In this document: positions 29,330 through 38,980 of the stretch, piece after piece
How positions within the stretch are numbered: position 1 is the stretch's first letter
Layout of the letters: each line of letters starts with the position of its first letter
Notes under the pieces: model-generated
What the model saw: the letters and a program-made list of their open reading frames with translations, nothing else
Database searches by the model: none
Told to the model about the DNA's origin: nothing
Source: Ferribacterium limneticum
Lineage (GTDB): Bacteria > Pseudomonadota > Gammaproteobacteria > Burkholderiales > Rhodocyclaceae
DNA: 64,000 bases
NCBI RefSeq assembly: GCF_020510625.1
Contig: NZ_CP075191.1
Location: 1,216,001 to 1,280,000 of the forward strand
Direction: 5' to 3'
Made by a program: the position numbers and the translations under genes

Positions 29330-29332
29330 GCC

Positions 29333-29393
29333 ATGCTGAGCCGTACCGCCGATCACCTGTTCTGGATGTCCCGTTATATCGAGCGGGCCGAAA
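29333..29393 (+). repeat. 61-bp direct repeat, copy 1
   Basis: Identical to 29521-29581 except for one C/T change. It begins exactly at the start codon, so the two upstream flanks differ. Confidence 0.95.
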
Positions 29394-29520
29394 GCCCGGT
29401 GTGCCGGGCTTCAGTGCAGGCTAACGTAAGCGCAGCGTACGTTATGCCGGAACTAAAACCTGGTGGATTTGGCGCAGCCAAAGCCGGAGGTTTGCGGCCC
29501 GCCGTTCAAGGAGAGACAAC
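29394..29520 (+). mobile_element. 127-bp hairpin-rich insert between two gene starts
   Basis: Three inverted repeats lie in or at the edge of this segment: AGCCCGG/CCGGGCT with a TGTG loop (29393-29410), TAACGTA/TACGTTA plus flanking GGC/GCC (29419-29448), and TTTGGC/GCCAAA (29468-29482). It ends with an AAGGAG ribosome-binding site (29508-29513) for the full alpha-E gene. It has no coding capacity of its own. A miniature palindromic element or a structured leader RNA would both fit; the class is not recognised. Confidence 0.4.
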
Positions 29521-29581
29521 ATGCTGAGCCGTACTGCCGATCACCTGTTCTGGATGTCCCGTTATATCGAGCGGGCCGAAA
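29521..29581 (+). repeat. 61-bp direct repeat, copy 2 (true alpha-E start)
   Basis: Second copy of the repeat at 29333-29393; here it continues into the complete gene. Confidence 0.95.
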
Positions 29582-30468
29582 ACCTTGCCCGTCTGCTTGA
29601 CGTGACGTGGCAAATGTCACTGGTCCCCCAATCCGAGGAAGCGGCCAACCAAAACTGGAATGCGATCATCGTCCTGAATAGTCTGGAGGATGCTTTTTCT
29701 GCCAAGTATTCAGTAGTCAATGGCGAAAATGTCCTGAAATTCATGGTCAGTGATCCGGACAATTACTCGTCCATTCACAGCTGCCTGCGTCTGGCCCGCG
29801 AGAACGCCCATGCCGTGCGCGGAACGCTGACCACCGAAATGTGGGAAACCTTGAACTACACGTGGCTGGAAGCCCGGGGGCGGAGTTTTGAGCAACTGAT
29901 CAGCGCCGGTATCAGTGATTATTTCGAATGGGTCAAGATGCGCTCCTCGCTATCGCGGGGCACCACGCTGGGCACCTTGCTGCAGGACGAGGCCTATCAC
30001 TTCATCCGTATCGGGACGCTGCTTGAGCGAGCCGACAACACGGCGCGCATCCTCGACTTCAAATACCACGTCCTGCGTCCACAGGGTGACGAAGGGGCCA
30101 CCGATTTCTACGAGTGGGGGGCCTTGCTGCGCTCGGTCTCGGCTTTCGAGGTCTATCGCAAGGTTTATCGTGACGTGATCACGCCGGACCGGGTGGCTGA
30201 ACTGCTGATCCTCAACAAGGACATGCCGCGTTCGCTGCATTTCTGCATGAACAGCGTGATCAAGAACCTCGACCTGATCGCCAATCGTCAGTCAGGAGAA
30301 ACGGCACGCCAGGCCGGATTGCTGCATGCCCAGCTGCATTACGGGCGGATCGAGGACATTCTGGCGCAGGGCTTGCACGAGTGGCTGACCGATTTCATGG
30401 ATCGGATCTACCTGCTCGGTGATGGCATCAGCAAGGACTTCCTGGTGCCGATGGCCGAGGTGGCCTAG
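29521..30468 (+). CDS. Alpha-E domain protein (DUF403), partner of the ATP-grasp protein
   Basis: A 315-aa, all-helical protein of the alpha-E/DUF403 family. Signatures: LSRTADHLFWMSRYIERAEN at the start, NYSSIHSCLRLARENAHAVRG, DEAYHFIRIGTLLERADNTARILD, and MPRSLHFCMN. Family members are nearly always next to or fused with circularly permuted ATP-grasp proteins and transglutaminase-like proteins; biochemical role unknown. AAGGAG lies 7 bp upstream. Normally the ATG would follow the ATP-grasp stop almost directly; here a 188-bp duplication/insert intervenes. Confidence 0.9.
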   Translation: MLSRTADHLFWMSRYIERAENLARLLDVTWQMSLVPQSEEAANQNWNAIIVLNSLEDAFSAKYSVVNGENVLKFMVSDPDNYSSIHSCLRLARENAHAVRGTLTTEMWETLNYTWLEARGRSFEQLISAGISDYFEWVKMRSSLSRGTTLGTLLQDEAYHFIRIGTLLERADNTARILDFKYHVLRPQGDEGATDFYEWGALLRSVSAFEVYRKVYRDVITPDRVAELLILNKDMPRSLHFCMNSVIKNLDLIANRQSGETARQAGLLHAQLHYGRIEDILAQGLHEWLTDFMDRIYLLGDGISKDFLVPMAEVA

Positions 30469-30518
30469 GGAGAGGCTTTTCCTCGCCCGGTGATTCGAGG
30501 CCGGGCGGCCTTGCAGAC

Positions 30519-30551
30519 AAAAAAAGCCCGCGATCAACGCGGGCTTTTTTG
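30519..30551. terminator. Bidirectional terminator between alpha-E gene and phasin
   Basis: Stem AGCCCGCG/CGCGGGCT with loop ATCAA is flanked by six A on the left and six T on the right, so it can end transcription from both convergent genes. Confidence 0.92.
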
Positions 30552-30567
30552 TTCAGGCAAGGATAGC

Positions 30568-31104
30568 TTACTTGTTCTTCTTGACGGCCTTGGCGGTGGC
30601 GCTGGTGGCCGCAGCCATGTTGTTCTGGGCCATTTCGGTCACTTGCTGGGCAGCCTTGCGCATGTTTTCGAAGGTGCTGGTGGCAGCAGCGATAGCGTTC
30701 TGGAAAGCATTGACCGCGACATCGGAACCGCCCGGGGCTGCCTTGGCAGCCTTTTCAAGCATGTCGGCAACGGACTTCTGGAAGTCGCCGAACTGGGCTT
30801 CGACCATCTTGGCCATTTGTTCCTGGGTCTGGGTAGAGATTTCGTAGATGGAGCGTGAGTAGGCAACGGCCTTCTCGACGTTCGGCTGGGTCAGGGAAGC
30901 CTGGATCGACATGGCTTCCTGCGGATCCTTGGCACCCATCAGCGCCTTGGCGCCGGAGACGGAGTCTTCGATGACGGAGCGGGCGGTTTCAAGGTTCAGG
31001 GTAGCGATACGCTCGGCGGAAGCCAGGGCGGTATTGGCAACGGACAACAGAGAATCAATGGCGGCCTTGTTGGCGGCGGCTAACTGCTCGGGATTGATAG
31101 ACAT
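30568..31104 (-). CDS. phaP: Phasin family protein
   Basis: A 178-aa amphipathic, mostly helical protein without signal peptide, beginning MSINPEQLAAANKAAIDSLL and with SYSRSIYEI-like and EAQFGDFQKSVADMLEKA segments typical of Phasin_2 proteins. It coats polyhydroxyalkanoate granules. The C-terminus is alanine/lysine-rich. The ribosome-binding site AGGAGCG is good. A PhaR-type site may lie about 70 bp upstream of the start. The symbol is by family only. Confidence 0.88.
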   Translation of the reverse strand: MSINPEQLAAANKAAIDSLLSVANTALASAERIATLNLETARSVIEDSVSGAKALMGAKDPQEAMSIQASLTQPNVEKAVAYSRSIYEISTQTQEQMAKMVEAQFGDFQKSVADMLEKAAKAAPGGSDVAVNAFQNAIAAATSTFENMRKAAQQVTEMAQNNMAAATSATAKAVKKNK

Positions 31105-31499
31105 CGGACGCTCCTAGAAGAGAAAATTAATAATTACAGCAAATCGATTGTAACAGTGTTTTTGCATAAATGTTGCAATGCAGCATTATTGATTTGTTGA
31201 TTTTTATCAACTCGTTAGCGGATATTTTAGGCAAACAATCGTTTCAAACGAATTGTCCAAAACATGCTCTGAGGTATTCAGAGATTTTAAAAGTACCTGA
31301 AATAGTGGAACTGAGCTTGGTTTTTGTCTTTTCTGAAACAATATTTCCGCGAGTTGTACTCCGGGTGTCGAAGCGCTGTGCTCTCGATGAAAAAAGATCG
31401 GCTGCCCGTCGCTTATTGAGAACACGCCCTGGCCTCGCAGAACCCGGGTGATAAAATCCGCGGCGTTTCAGCGCGAGTTTTTCCTCGGATCGGACCCCC
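31105..31499. promoter_or_regulatory. 395-bp divergent AT-rich intergenic region, phasin / flavoprotein
   Basis: No credible gene is seen here. The left part (31120-31350) is markedly AT-rich. A near-match to the PhaR operator described in other bacteria (CTGC-N3-GCAG) occurs as TTGCAATGCAG at 31173-31183. An extended -10 element, TGATAAAAT, occurs at 31449-31457 and could serve the flavoprotein gene starting at 31500. A 93-codon open frame (31170-31451) has no ribosome-binding site or family features. Confidence 0.5.
31449..31457 (+). promoter_or_regulatory. Extended -10 element upstream of HI0933-type flavoprotein gene
   Basis: TGATAAAAT fits the extended -10 pattern TGn-TATAAT with one mismatch and would give a leader of about 36 nt before ATG 31500. 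No -35 match is evident, which is tolerated for extended -10 promoters. Confidence 0.35.
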
Positions 31500-32714
31500 A
31501 TGCATTTTGACGTCATCATCATCGGCGCCGGCGCGGCCGGCCTGATGTGCGCCGCGCAGGCGGCTGCCCGCGGACGACACGTGCTGCTGGTCGATCACGC
31601 TGAAACGCTCGGCGAACGCATCCGCATCTCCGGTGGCGGGCGCTGCAATTTCACCAATCGCACGGTAAGTGCCGACAACTACCTGTCGCAGAACCCGCAC
31701 TTTTGCCGCTCGGCACTCGCCCGCTTCTCGCAGTTCGATTTCATCGCGATGATCGAGAAGCGGCGCATTCCCTATCATGAGCGCGAACACGGCCAGCTGT
31801 TCTGCGACGAATCGGCCCAGGACATCATCGACATGCTGCGCGATGCCTGTGACGACGGCGGGGTGAAATGGGCTTTCCCCTGCGCCGTGCTGCACATCGA
31901 GCGGCAGGGGGGCGAGACGGCCAAGCGTTATTTTGTTGCCACCGAGCAGGGGAATTTTTCCTGCCAGTCTCTGGTGGTGGCCACGGGCGGCTTGGCCATT
32001 CCGAAGATTGGCGCCAGCCCGTTTGGTTATCGATTGGCCGAGCAGTTTGGCCTGCCGGTCGTACCGCCCAAGCCGGCCCTAGTACCGTTGGCCCTAGCAC
32101 CGGAACTGCTTGAACCGATGAAGCCGTTGGCCGGTGCGACGCTGGATGCGATCGCACAGTTCGACGATGCACAGTTCCGCGAGAACGTGCTGATTACCCA
32201 CCGCGGACTGTCTGGCCCGGCCATCCTGCAGATTTCCAGCTACTGGCAAATGCAGGAATACCGGCAGGGCAAGAAACTGCCGGTGGAAATCAATCTGCTG
32301 CCCGCTTTCGATGCCGCGACCTGGCTGGAAGAGCACCGGCAGGGCAGGGTGCATTTGCCCAACCTGCTGGCTGAACACCTGCCGCGGCGTTTTGCTCATG
32401 AATGGTGTGCCCTCCAGGGCGGCGAAAAAATGCTGACTCGCCCGATCAGCGAGCTCAGTCGGCGTGATCTGGAGGCGGTTGCCGCCAAACTCAACGCCTG
32501 GCCGCTGATGCCGGCGGGCACGCTCGGTTTCGCCAAGGCCGAAGTGACGCTGGGTGGCGTATCGACCGATGCGCTGTCATCGAAGACGATGGAGGCCAAG
32601 GCCGCGCCGGGGCTGTTCTTTGTCGGCGAAGTCGTTGATGTCACCGGCTGGCTGGGTGGCTACAACTTCCAGTGGGCGTGGTCGTCGGGCTGGGTGGCGG
32701 GGCAGTTCGCCTGA
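31500..32714 (+). CDS. HI0933/YhiN-type flavoprotein
   Basis: A 404-aa FAD protein of the HI0933-like family (NAD(P)/FAD-dependent oxidoreductase, BaiN/YhiN group). FAD-binding IIIGAGAAGLMCA is at the N-terminus, then ISGGGRCNFTN, VVATGGLAIPKIG, and the C-terminal GEVVDVTGWLGGYNFQWAWSSG. The substrate is unknown. It is a single gene, convergent with the sensor kinase. A distant paralogue is found at 45988-47196. Confidence 0.88.
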   Translation: MHFDVIIIGAGAAGLMCAAQAAARGRHVLLVDHAETLGERIRISGGGRCNFTNRTVSADNYLSQNPHFCRSALARFSQFDFIAMIEKRRIPYHEREHGQLFCDESAQDIIDMLRDACDDGGVKWAFPCAVLHIERQGGETAKRYFVATEQGNFSCQSLVVATGGLAIPKIGASPFGYRLAEQFGLPVVPPKPALVPLALAPELLEPMKPLAGATLDAIAQFDDAQFRENVLITHRGLSGPAILQISSYWQMQEYRQGKKLPVEINLLPAFDAATWLEEHRQGRVHLPNLLAEHLPRRFAHEWCALQGGEKMLTRPISELSRRDLEAVAAKLNAWPLMPAGTLGFAKAEVTLGGVSTDALSSKTMEAKAAPGLFFVGEVVDVTGWLGGYNFQWAWSSGWVAGQFA

Positions 32715-32769
32715 GTTTGGCGCGAGGCTCCGGGCGATATCGAATTTCCCCGAAGTGGCTGGACGTCGA

Positions 32770-34344
<1,575 letters not shown>

Positions 34345-34371
34345 GGATTTTCCCGCGCGGAATGAGCTCTG

Positions 34372-36012
34372 CTAAGCCCGCGCGGGCGCTGCAGCTTCGA
34401 CCGTTTTTGCCATCGACAGTGCCAAGGCCTCCGCGACCTTGATGCCATCGACGCCGGCTGACAGGATGCCGCCCGCGTAGCCCGCCCCTTCACCGGCCGG
34501 GTAGAGTCCGCGCGTGTTGATGCTCTGGTAATCGTCGCCGCGCTTGATGCGGATTGGTGACGAGGTGCGGGTTTCGACGCCGGTCAGCACGGCATCGGCC
34601 ATGGCGAAGCCGCGAATCTGCTTGTCGAAGGCCGGGATGGCCTCGCGCAGGGCGTCGATGACGTAGGGCGGCACGCAGCTCGACAGGTCGGTCATGTGCA
34701 CGCCGGGCTGGTAGGAGGGATCGACTTCGCCCAAGGCGGTCGATGGCCGGCCGGCCAGGAAGTCGCCGACGCGCTGGGCGGGGGCGGCGTAGGTGCTGCC
34801 GCCGGCCACAAAGGCGGCGGATTCCCATTGGCGCTGAAAGTCGATGCCGGCCAGTGGGTTGGTCCGGTAGTCGCCGGGGAAGTCTTCGGGATTGACGTTG
34901 ACCACCAGCGCGGCGTTGGCGTTGCGTTCGGCGCGGGAGTACTGGCTCATGCCGTTGGTGACGACGCGGCCTTCTTCCGAAGTGGCGGCGACCACCTGGC
35001 CGCCCGGGCACATGCAGAAACTGTAGGCAGCGCGGCCGTTGGCACAGTGGTGGACCAGCTTGTAGTCGGCGGCACCGAGAATTTCGTTGCCGGCATTGGG
35101 GCCGAAGCGGGCCTTGTCGATCAGGGCCTGCGGGTGTTCGACCCGGAAGCCGATGGAGAAGGGCTTGGCTTCGATGTAAACGCCCTGCTCGTAGAGCGCC
35201 TGGAAAGTGTCGCGGGCACTGTGGCCGACGGCGAGGACGACGTGGTCGGTGGCGATGGTTTCGCCATCGGCCATGACCACGCCGCGCACTTGATGGTCTT
35301 CGATGACCAGCCGGTCGACCTTGCTGCCGAAGCGGATTTCGCCACCCAGTTCTGTGATCGTCGCACGCATGTTCTCGACCATCTTGACCAGCCGGAAGGT
35401 GCCGATGTGCGGTTTGCTGACGTACATGATCTCTTCCGGCGCGCCGGCCTTGACGAACTCTTCGAGCACCTTGCGGCCGTGGTGCTGCGGGTCCTTGATC
35501 TGGCTGTAGAGCTTGCCATCCGAGAAGGTGCCGGCGCCGCCTTCGCCGAACTGGACGTTCGATTCCGGGTTGAGCTTGTTCTTGCGCCACAGGCCCCAGG
35601 TGTCCTTGGTCCGCTCGCGCACGGCCTTGCCGCGTTCGAGAATGATCGGCTTGAAGCCCATCTGGGCCAGGATCAGCCCGGCCAGCAGGCCGCAGGGGCC
35701 GGTGCCGATGACGACCGGGCGGCTCTTCAAATCAGCCGGGGCCTGGGTTACGTATTTGTATTGGGTGTCCGGCTTGGGAACGAGATGACCATCGGTACCA
35801 AAGCGCTTGAGCAAGGCTGCTTCGTCGCGCACTTCCAGATCAACCGTATAAATCAGCGTGATGGCCGATTTCTTGCGCGCATCGTAGCTGCGCTTGAAGA
35901 TCGTGAAATCGAGCAGTTCGCCGTCGGCTATGCCGAGGCGCTGGCAGATGGCCGGGCGCAGGGCGTCCTTGGCGTGGTCGAGCGGCAACTTCAGTTCGGT
36001 CAGTCTCAACAT
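34372..36012 (-). CDS. FAD-dependent dehydrogenase, COG2509 family
   Basis: A 546-aa flavoprotein. ATG 36012 (MLRLTELKLPLDHAKDAL) is preferred; the frame is open upstream but that part lies in the cytochrome gene and looks like a shadow. An N-terminal small domain (about 1-90) precedes the dinucleotide fold VVIGTGPCGLLAGLILAQMGFKPIILERG, then NVQFGEGGAGTFSDGKL, SFCMCPGGQVV and the C-terminal GLYPAGEGAGYAGGILSAGVDG. The reaction is uncharacterised. It begins 10 bp after the cytochrome c' stop, so the pair is likely one operon. Confidence 0.88.
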   Translation of the reverse strand: MLRLTELKLPLDHAKDALRPAICQRLGIADGELLDFTIFKRSYDARKKSAITLIYTVDLEVRDEAALLKRFGTDGHLVPKPDTQYKYVTQAPADLKSRPVVIGTGPCGLLAGLILAQMGFKPIILERGKAVRERTKDTWGLWRKNKLNPESNVQFGEGGAGTFSDGKLYSQIKDPQHHGRKVLEEFVKAGAPEEIMYVSKPHIGTFRLVKMVENMRATITELGGEIRFGSKVDRLVIEDHQVRGVVMADGETIATDHVVLAVGHSARDTFQALYEQGVYIEAKPFSIGFRVEHPQALIDKARFGPNAGNEILGAADYKLVHHCANGRAAYSFCMCPGGQVVAATSEEGRVVTNGMSQYSRAERNANAALVVNVNPEDFPGDYRTNPLAGIDFQRQWESAAFVAGGSTYAAPAQRVGDFLAGRPSTALGEVDPSYQPGVHMTDLSSCVPPYVIDALREAIPAFDKQIRGFAMADAVLTGVETRTSSPIRIKRGDDYQSINTRGLYPAGEGAGYAGGILSAGVDGIKVAEALALSMAKTVEAAAPARA

Positions 36013-36022
36013 GCGAATACTC

Positions 36023-36478
36023 TCAGCGTTCCTTGAACTGCTTGTGGCAGGTCTTGCAGGCTTCGTGAACGGCCTCGTAGGCCTTCTCCACCTGTGCCTT
36101 GTCCTTGCCCTGAGCGGCAGTCCGCAGGGTGTCGGTGGCCGTGATGAAAGCCTGCTTGTTCTTCTCGAACTGTTCCGGCTGCTTCCAGACTTCCGGTGTC
36201 GCCTTGGTCGGTGGGTAATGGGTGTCCGGGCCGAAATGCGACCAGGGGGCATCGCGCTTGGCCATCAGCTTGTCGGCCAGTGCGGCAAATTTATCGGCCT
36301 CGTAGCGCCCCTCGCGCAGCATCACACCCATGGGCTCGAAAGTCTTGACCATCTCCTTGAACGCCATTTGGCGCTGCTTCACCGGTTGTCCCGGCCGCGT
36401 ATCCTCGACCTCGCCACAGGCGGCAAGCATGGCTGCGGAGAGCAGCAAAAAAAGGCGAGGTTTCAAGGGTTTGAACAT
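36023..36478 (-). CDS. Class II cytochrome c (cytochrome c'-like), lipoprotein
   Basis: A 151-aa protein with a lipoprotein signal (LLLSAAMLAACGEVE, lipobox cysteine near residue 21) and a C-terminal haem site CKTCHKQFKER. The haem at the extreme C-terminus and the helical body are the layout of class II cytochromes c. It should sit on a periplasmic membrane face. ATG 36478 is used; a TTG three codons upstream is less likely. Class II members bind NO or CO or carry electrons. It probably shares a transcript with the FAD dehydrogenase. Confidence 0.85.
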   Translation of the reverse strand: MFKPLKPRLFLLLSAAMLAACGEVEDTRPGQPVKQRQMAFKEMVKTFEPMGVMLREGRYEADKFAALADKLMAKRDAPWSHFGPDTHYPPTKATPEVWKQPEQFEKNKQAFITATDTLRTAAQGKDKAQVEKAYEAVHEACKTCHKQFKER

Positions 36479-36584
36479 GACAGGCAATCGGTAGCGGGAC
36501 GGAACCCGGAGGCAGAGATTATACGGGGTCCGGCTTGGCGACGCTGAAAGCCCGCTGGCGGCAGGCTTGGCCTGTCTGGACGTG

Positions 36585-37499
36585 TCAGGCGTTCTTCATG
36601 GCCAGGAATTCATCGATCAGCCGAACCAGAATTTCCTCTTCATCTTCTTCATTCAGTCCAAGCAGTTCGGCAACCAGCTTGACCTTGCCGGGGCTGACCT
36701 TGCTGCGGGCGGCAGGGGAGGGTGCGGCAACGGGCGTGCTCGGTGCATCCTCCCAAGGCAAAACGGTAACTGCGGCGGGCCCCTGGGCGCTTGTGGTCGC
36801 GCCGTTCATCGCTGGTTCGCTAGCGGGGGCGGCTTCTTCGGTTTTCTTGCGACGACCGGTCGCCTCGGAAAGCGCATTGTCGACGACCTTCTTGGAGACC
36901 TTCTCGCCTTCCGGCAACTGCTCAATCTGATCGATCAGCGATTCGGCCTTGGCTTCGTTCTTCTTGGCCAGCTTCTCCAGCTGGACGGCGGTGCCGGTGC
37001 TGGAGATCTTTCCCGAATCGAGCAGGGCGGTGACTTTTTCCGACAAGTTGGCGGCAGCAGTGGCCTGGCTGAGCCAGGTCGGTGCGCGGCCGAAGTATTG
37101 GGCGGCCTCTTCCAGTGTCGCGAAGTGTTCGGAGATGGTCTGGATGGCATTGGCCATGTCGCGCGGTTCGAGCGCCGAACGAACGCCCAGGCCGATGTTT
37201 TCGAAGACCTGGACTTTGAGCATTTCATCCGGATCGCAAGCGCGGATTACCACGGGGATGGTCTTTTCACCGGCGGCAATGGCCGCCTGGCGGCGACGTT
37301 CGCCAGCAATGACAGTGTAGTTCCCGGCCGCATCGGCTGGGCGAACCACGATGGGTTGAATGAGGCCAATCTTCTCGATCGAGTTGATCAGGCCCTTCAG
37401 ATTGTCTTCGTTGATGTTCTGCCGGGCATGCTTCGCATCGGGTTTGAGTGTCGTGATGTCGACGATCTGGAATTGCAAGGAACTGTCTTTGAAGGTCAT
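36585..37499 (-). CDS. Orphan ParB/Spo0J-family DNA-binding protein
   Basis: A 304-aa protein with a ParB N-terminal nuclease-like/CTPase fold (DNLKGLINSIEKIGLIQPIVV, YTVIAGERRRQAAI, VFENIGLGVRSALEPRDMANAI), a middle helix-turn-helix region (ATLEEAAQYFGRAPTWLSQA), a variable Ala/Pro-rich linker and an acidic C-terminus (LNEEDEEEILVRLIDEFL). No parA is beside it and it is not in the usual mnmG-rsmG-parAB setting, so it is not obviously the chromosomal ParB. A plasmid-like KorB or Noc-like regulator role is possible. Confidence 0.82.
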   Translation of the reverse strand: MTFKDSSLQFQIVDITTLKPDAKHARQNINEDNLKGLINSIEKIGLIQPIVVRPADAAGNYTVIAGERRRQAAIAAGEKTIPVVIRACDPDEMLKVQVFENIGLGVRSALEPRDMANAIQTISEHFATLEEAAQYFGRAPTWLSQATAAANLSEKVTALLDSGKISSTGTAVQLEKLAKKNEAKAESLIDQIEQLPEGEKVSKKVVDNALSEATGRRKKTEEAAPASEPAMNGATTSAQGPAAVTVLPWEDAPSTPVAAPSPAARSKVSPGKVKLVAELLGLNEEDEEEILVRLIDEFLAMKNA

Positions 37500-37644
37500 G
37501 GCCGATCTGCGGTTCAGGTGGGGGTTGGCTTCTGGAACCCGGTGCGCCAGGCAACTTCAGAAGCTCAGGGGAAGGGGCGGCATGTTCGTCTTTTTTTGCC
37601 CGATTTTCAACCCGAATGCTGTTGGGCTGTAGAGCGCAGTTCGC

Positions 37645-37998
37645 TCAAACCAGAACGTGCCGGGTCGCTTTGAAGTAGTCGTAAATCTGCTGTTCGATGG
37701 CCGGGTCTATCATGACCTCGGGCCGCTTGCCATTCGGGCAGGCCAGCCGTGGCGTCGTGCCGAACAGGCGGCAGACCAGGGGGCGCTCGGCATAAACCTG
37801 ACAGCCATTTTTTCCGAGGTGCGGGCAGTTGAGTTCGGCCAGGGCCTGCGCATGCTCGGCTTCGGTCTTGAACGGAAGGCGGGCCATTTCCTCACTGGAG
37901 GCAGTGACCGGGCCGCAGCAATCGTGGCAGCCGGGAACGCACTCGAAGGCAGGAATGCGTTGGCGCAGAGAGCGGATCTTCTGGCTGTTGGGCGTCAT
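37645..37998 (-). CDS. YkgJ-type cysteine cluster protein
   Basis: A 117-aa protein with the YkgJ/UPF0153 cysteine pattern: FECVPGCHDCCGPV near the start, then CPHLGKNGCQVYAERPLVCRLFG and a final RLACPNGK. The cysteines probably bind a metal or iron-sulfur cluster. Function unknown. It lies 42 bp downstream of hicB on the same strand. Confidence 0.85.
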   Translation of the reverse strand: MTPNSQKIRSLRQRIPAFECVPGCHDCCGPVTASSEEMARLPFKTEAEHAQALAELNCPHLGKNGCQVYAERPLVCRLFGTTPRLACPNGKRPEVMIDPAIEQQIYDYFKATRHVLV

Positions 37999-38040
37999 TG
38001 GAAGCCTGGCGTCACGCAGGCGCGCCCAGGAGTCCGGGGC

Positions 38041-38247
38041 TTAATCGTCCTCTTCCTCTTCATGCGCCCGGAGCAAGCCTTCCGCGTTCCGTTCAAAATA
38101 GAGTTCAATCGCCTCGCGCAAGTTGGCAACGGCCTCGGCATCGGTTTCGCCATCGCTGGCGACATCGATATCCAGGCAGCGGGCGATAAAGAGGTCACCT
38201 TCCGGATAAACCTCGTATTTGATTTTGTAGGGTGTAGATTCGTTCAT
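38041..38247 (-). CDS. HicB-like antitoxin-fold protein without HicA
   Basis: A 68-aa protein with the HicB partial RNase H fold: KIKYEVYPEGDLFIARCLDIDVASDGETDAEAVANLREAIELYF. The C-terminus is acidic (AHEEEEDD) and there is no DNA-binding domain. I find no hicA-sized frame with HicA features on either side, so it is a solitary HicB-like protein and may no longer be part of a toxin-antitoxin pair. Confidence 0.8.
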   Translation of the reverse strand: MNESTPYKIKYEVYPEGDLFIARCLDIDVASDGETDAEAVANLREAIELYFERNAEGLLRAHEEEEDD

Positions 38248-38386
38248 TGGGCAGTGTCCGCGACTGGCAGGCGTAGCGGGTTTCTTGAAAACCCGAATTA
38301 TCGGTCAAGCCAAAGCCGGGCAGCAAGCAAGGGCGACTCTTCGCCAGACGCTTATCGCTCACCATTTTTGGAGATATCGTATCGCC

Positions 38387-38818
38387 ATGAAACAGACAAT
38401 CAGCTTCATTACCCTCGGTGTCTCCGATCTGGCCCGCAGCCGGGCTTTTTACAAGGCCCTGGGTTGGCAGGAATCTTCGGCCAGCCAGGAGGCGATTGCC
38501 TTCTTTCAGGCCGGCTCGGTGGCGTTTGCCTTGTTCCAGCGGGAGGCGCTGGCCGAGGATGCGGCGGTGTCGCCCGCAGGGAGCGGGTTTTCCGGCTTTA
38601 CGCTGGCCCACAATGTGCCCTCGGAGGCAGCGGTGATCGCGACACTGGAAGAGGCAGTCGCCGTTGGCGCGACCCTGGTCAGGCCGGCGGACAAGGTTTT
38701 CTGGGGCGGTTTTCGCGGCTACTTTGCCGACCCGGACGGTTTTTTGTGGGAGGTCTGCCACAACCCCTTCATCGAGCTCGATACGGATGGTTTCGTCAAA
38801 CTCCCCCCGGTTTTGTAA
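38387..38818 (+). CDS. VOC/glyoxalase family protein
   Basis: A 143-aa protein of the vicinal oxygen chelate superfamily: ISFITLGVSDLARSRAFYKALGW at the start and GYFADPDGFLWEVCHNPF near the end, giving paired beta-alpha-beta-beta-beta modules. Metal ligands would include the Glu of LWEVCHN. The usual N-terminal metal histidine is replaced by threonine (FITLG), so activity is uncertain. ATG 38387 has an upstream GGAG at rather long spacing. Confidence 0.82.
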   Translation: MKQTISFITLGVSDLARSRAFYKALGWQESSASQEAIAFFQAGSVAFALFQREALAEDAAVSPAGSGFSGFTLAHNVPSEAAVIATLEEAVAVGATLVRPADKVFWGGFRGYFADPDGFLWEVCHNPFIELDTDGFVKLPPVL

Positions 38819-38980
38819 TCAGGCGCCCAGTCGCCGGAACTGCACCAACTTGGCGCGCGCCTTGTGTCATCGGGCTTTCATCAGGTGCGTGCAAAAATTG
38901 GGTCTATTGAAAAACAATGACTTGCAAGCTGGTTCGCGTCTTGCTTTTAAGCTGCTAGTCATTATGTCTGGAGCAAGCCT

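Larger units (their letters stand above)
29333..29527 (+). pseudogene. Partial duplicate of alpha-E gene start, 64-codon open frame
   Basis: The first 61 bases (29333-29393) repeat the first 61 bases of the real alpha-E gene (29521-29581) with one mismatch, giving MLSRTADHLFWMSRYIERAE twice. After residue 20 the frame runs through unrelated, hairpin-rich DNA and stops at TGA 29525-29527, overlapping the ATG of the full gene. It therefore cannot make an alpha-E protein, but its translation could end on and re-initiate at the true start. Most simply it is a remnant left by a small insertion or duplication. Confidence 0.75.

Noticed and set aside
27899..29356. 485-codon antisense frame over the ATP-grasp gene
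   Set aside because: No domain signature and no ribosome-binding site; explained by codon bias.
29419..29448. Integron attC-like site in the insert
   Set aside because: The TAACGTA/TACGTTA inverted repeat recalls attC arms, but the RYYYAAC and GTTRRRY core sites do not match and no integrase or cassette array is seen.
31170..31451. 93-codon open frame in the phasin/flavoprotein intergenic region
   Set aside because: No ribosome-binding site, irregular composition and overlap with likely regulatory sequence.
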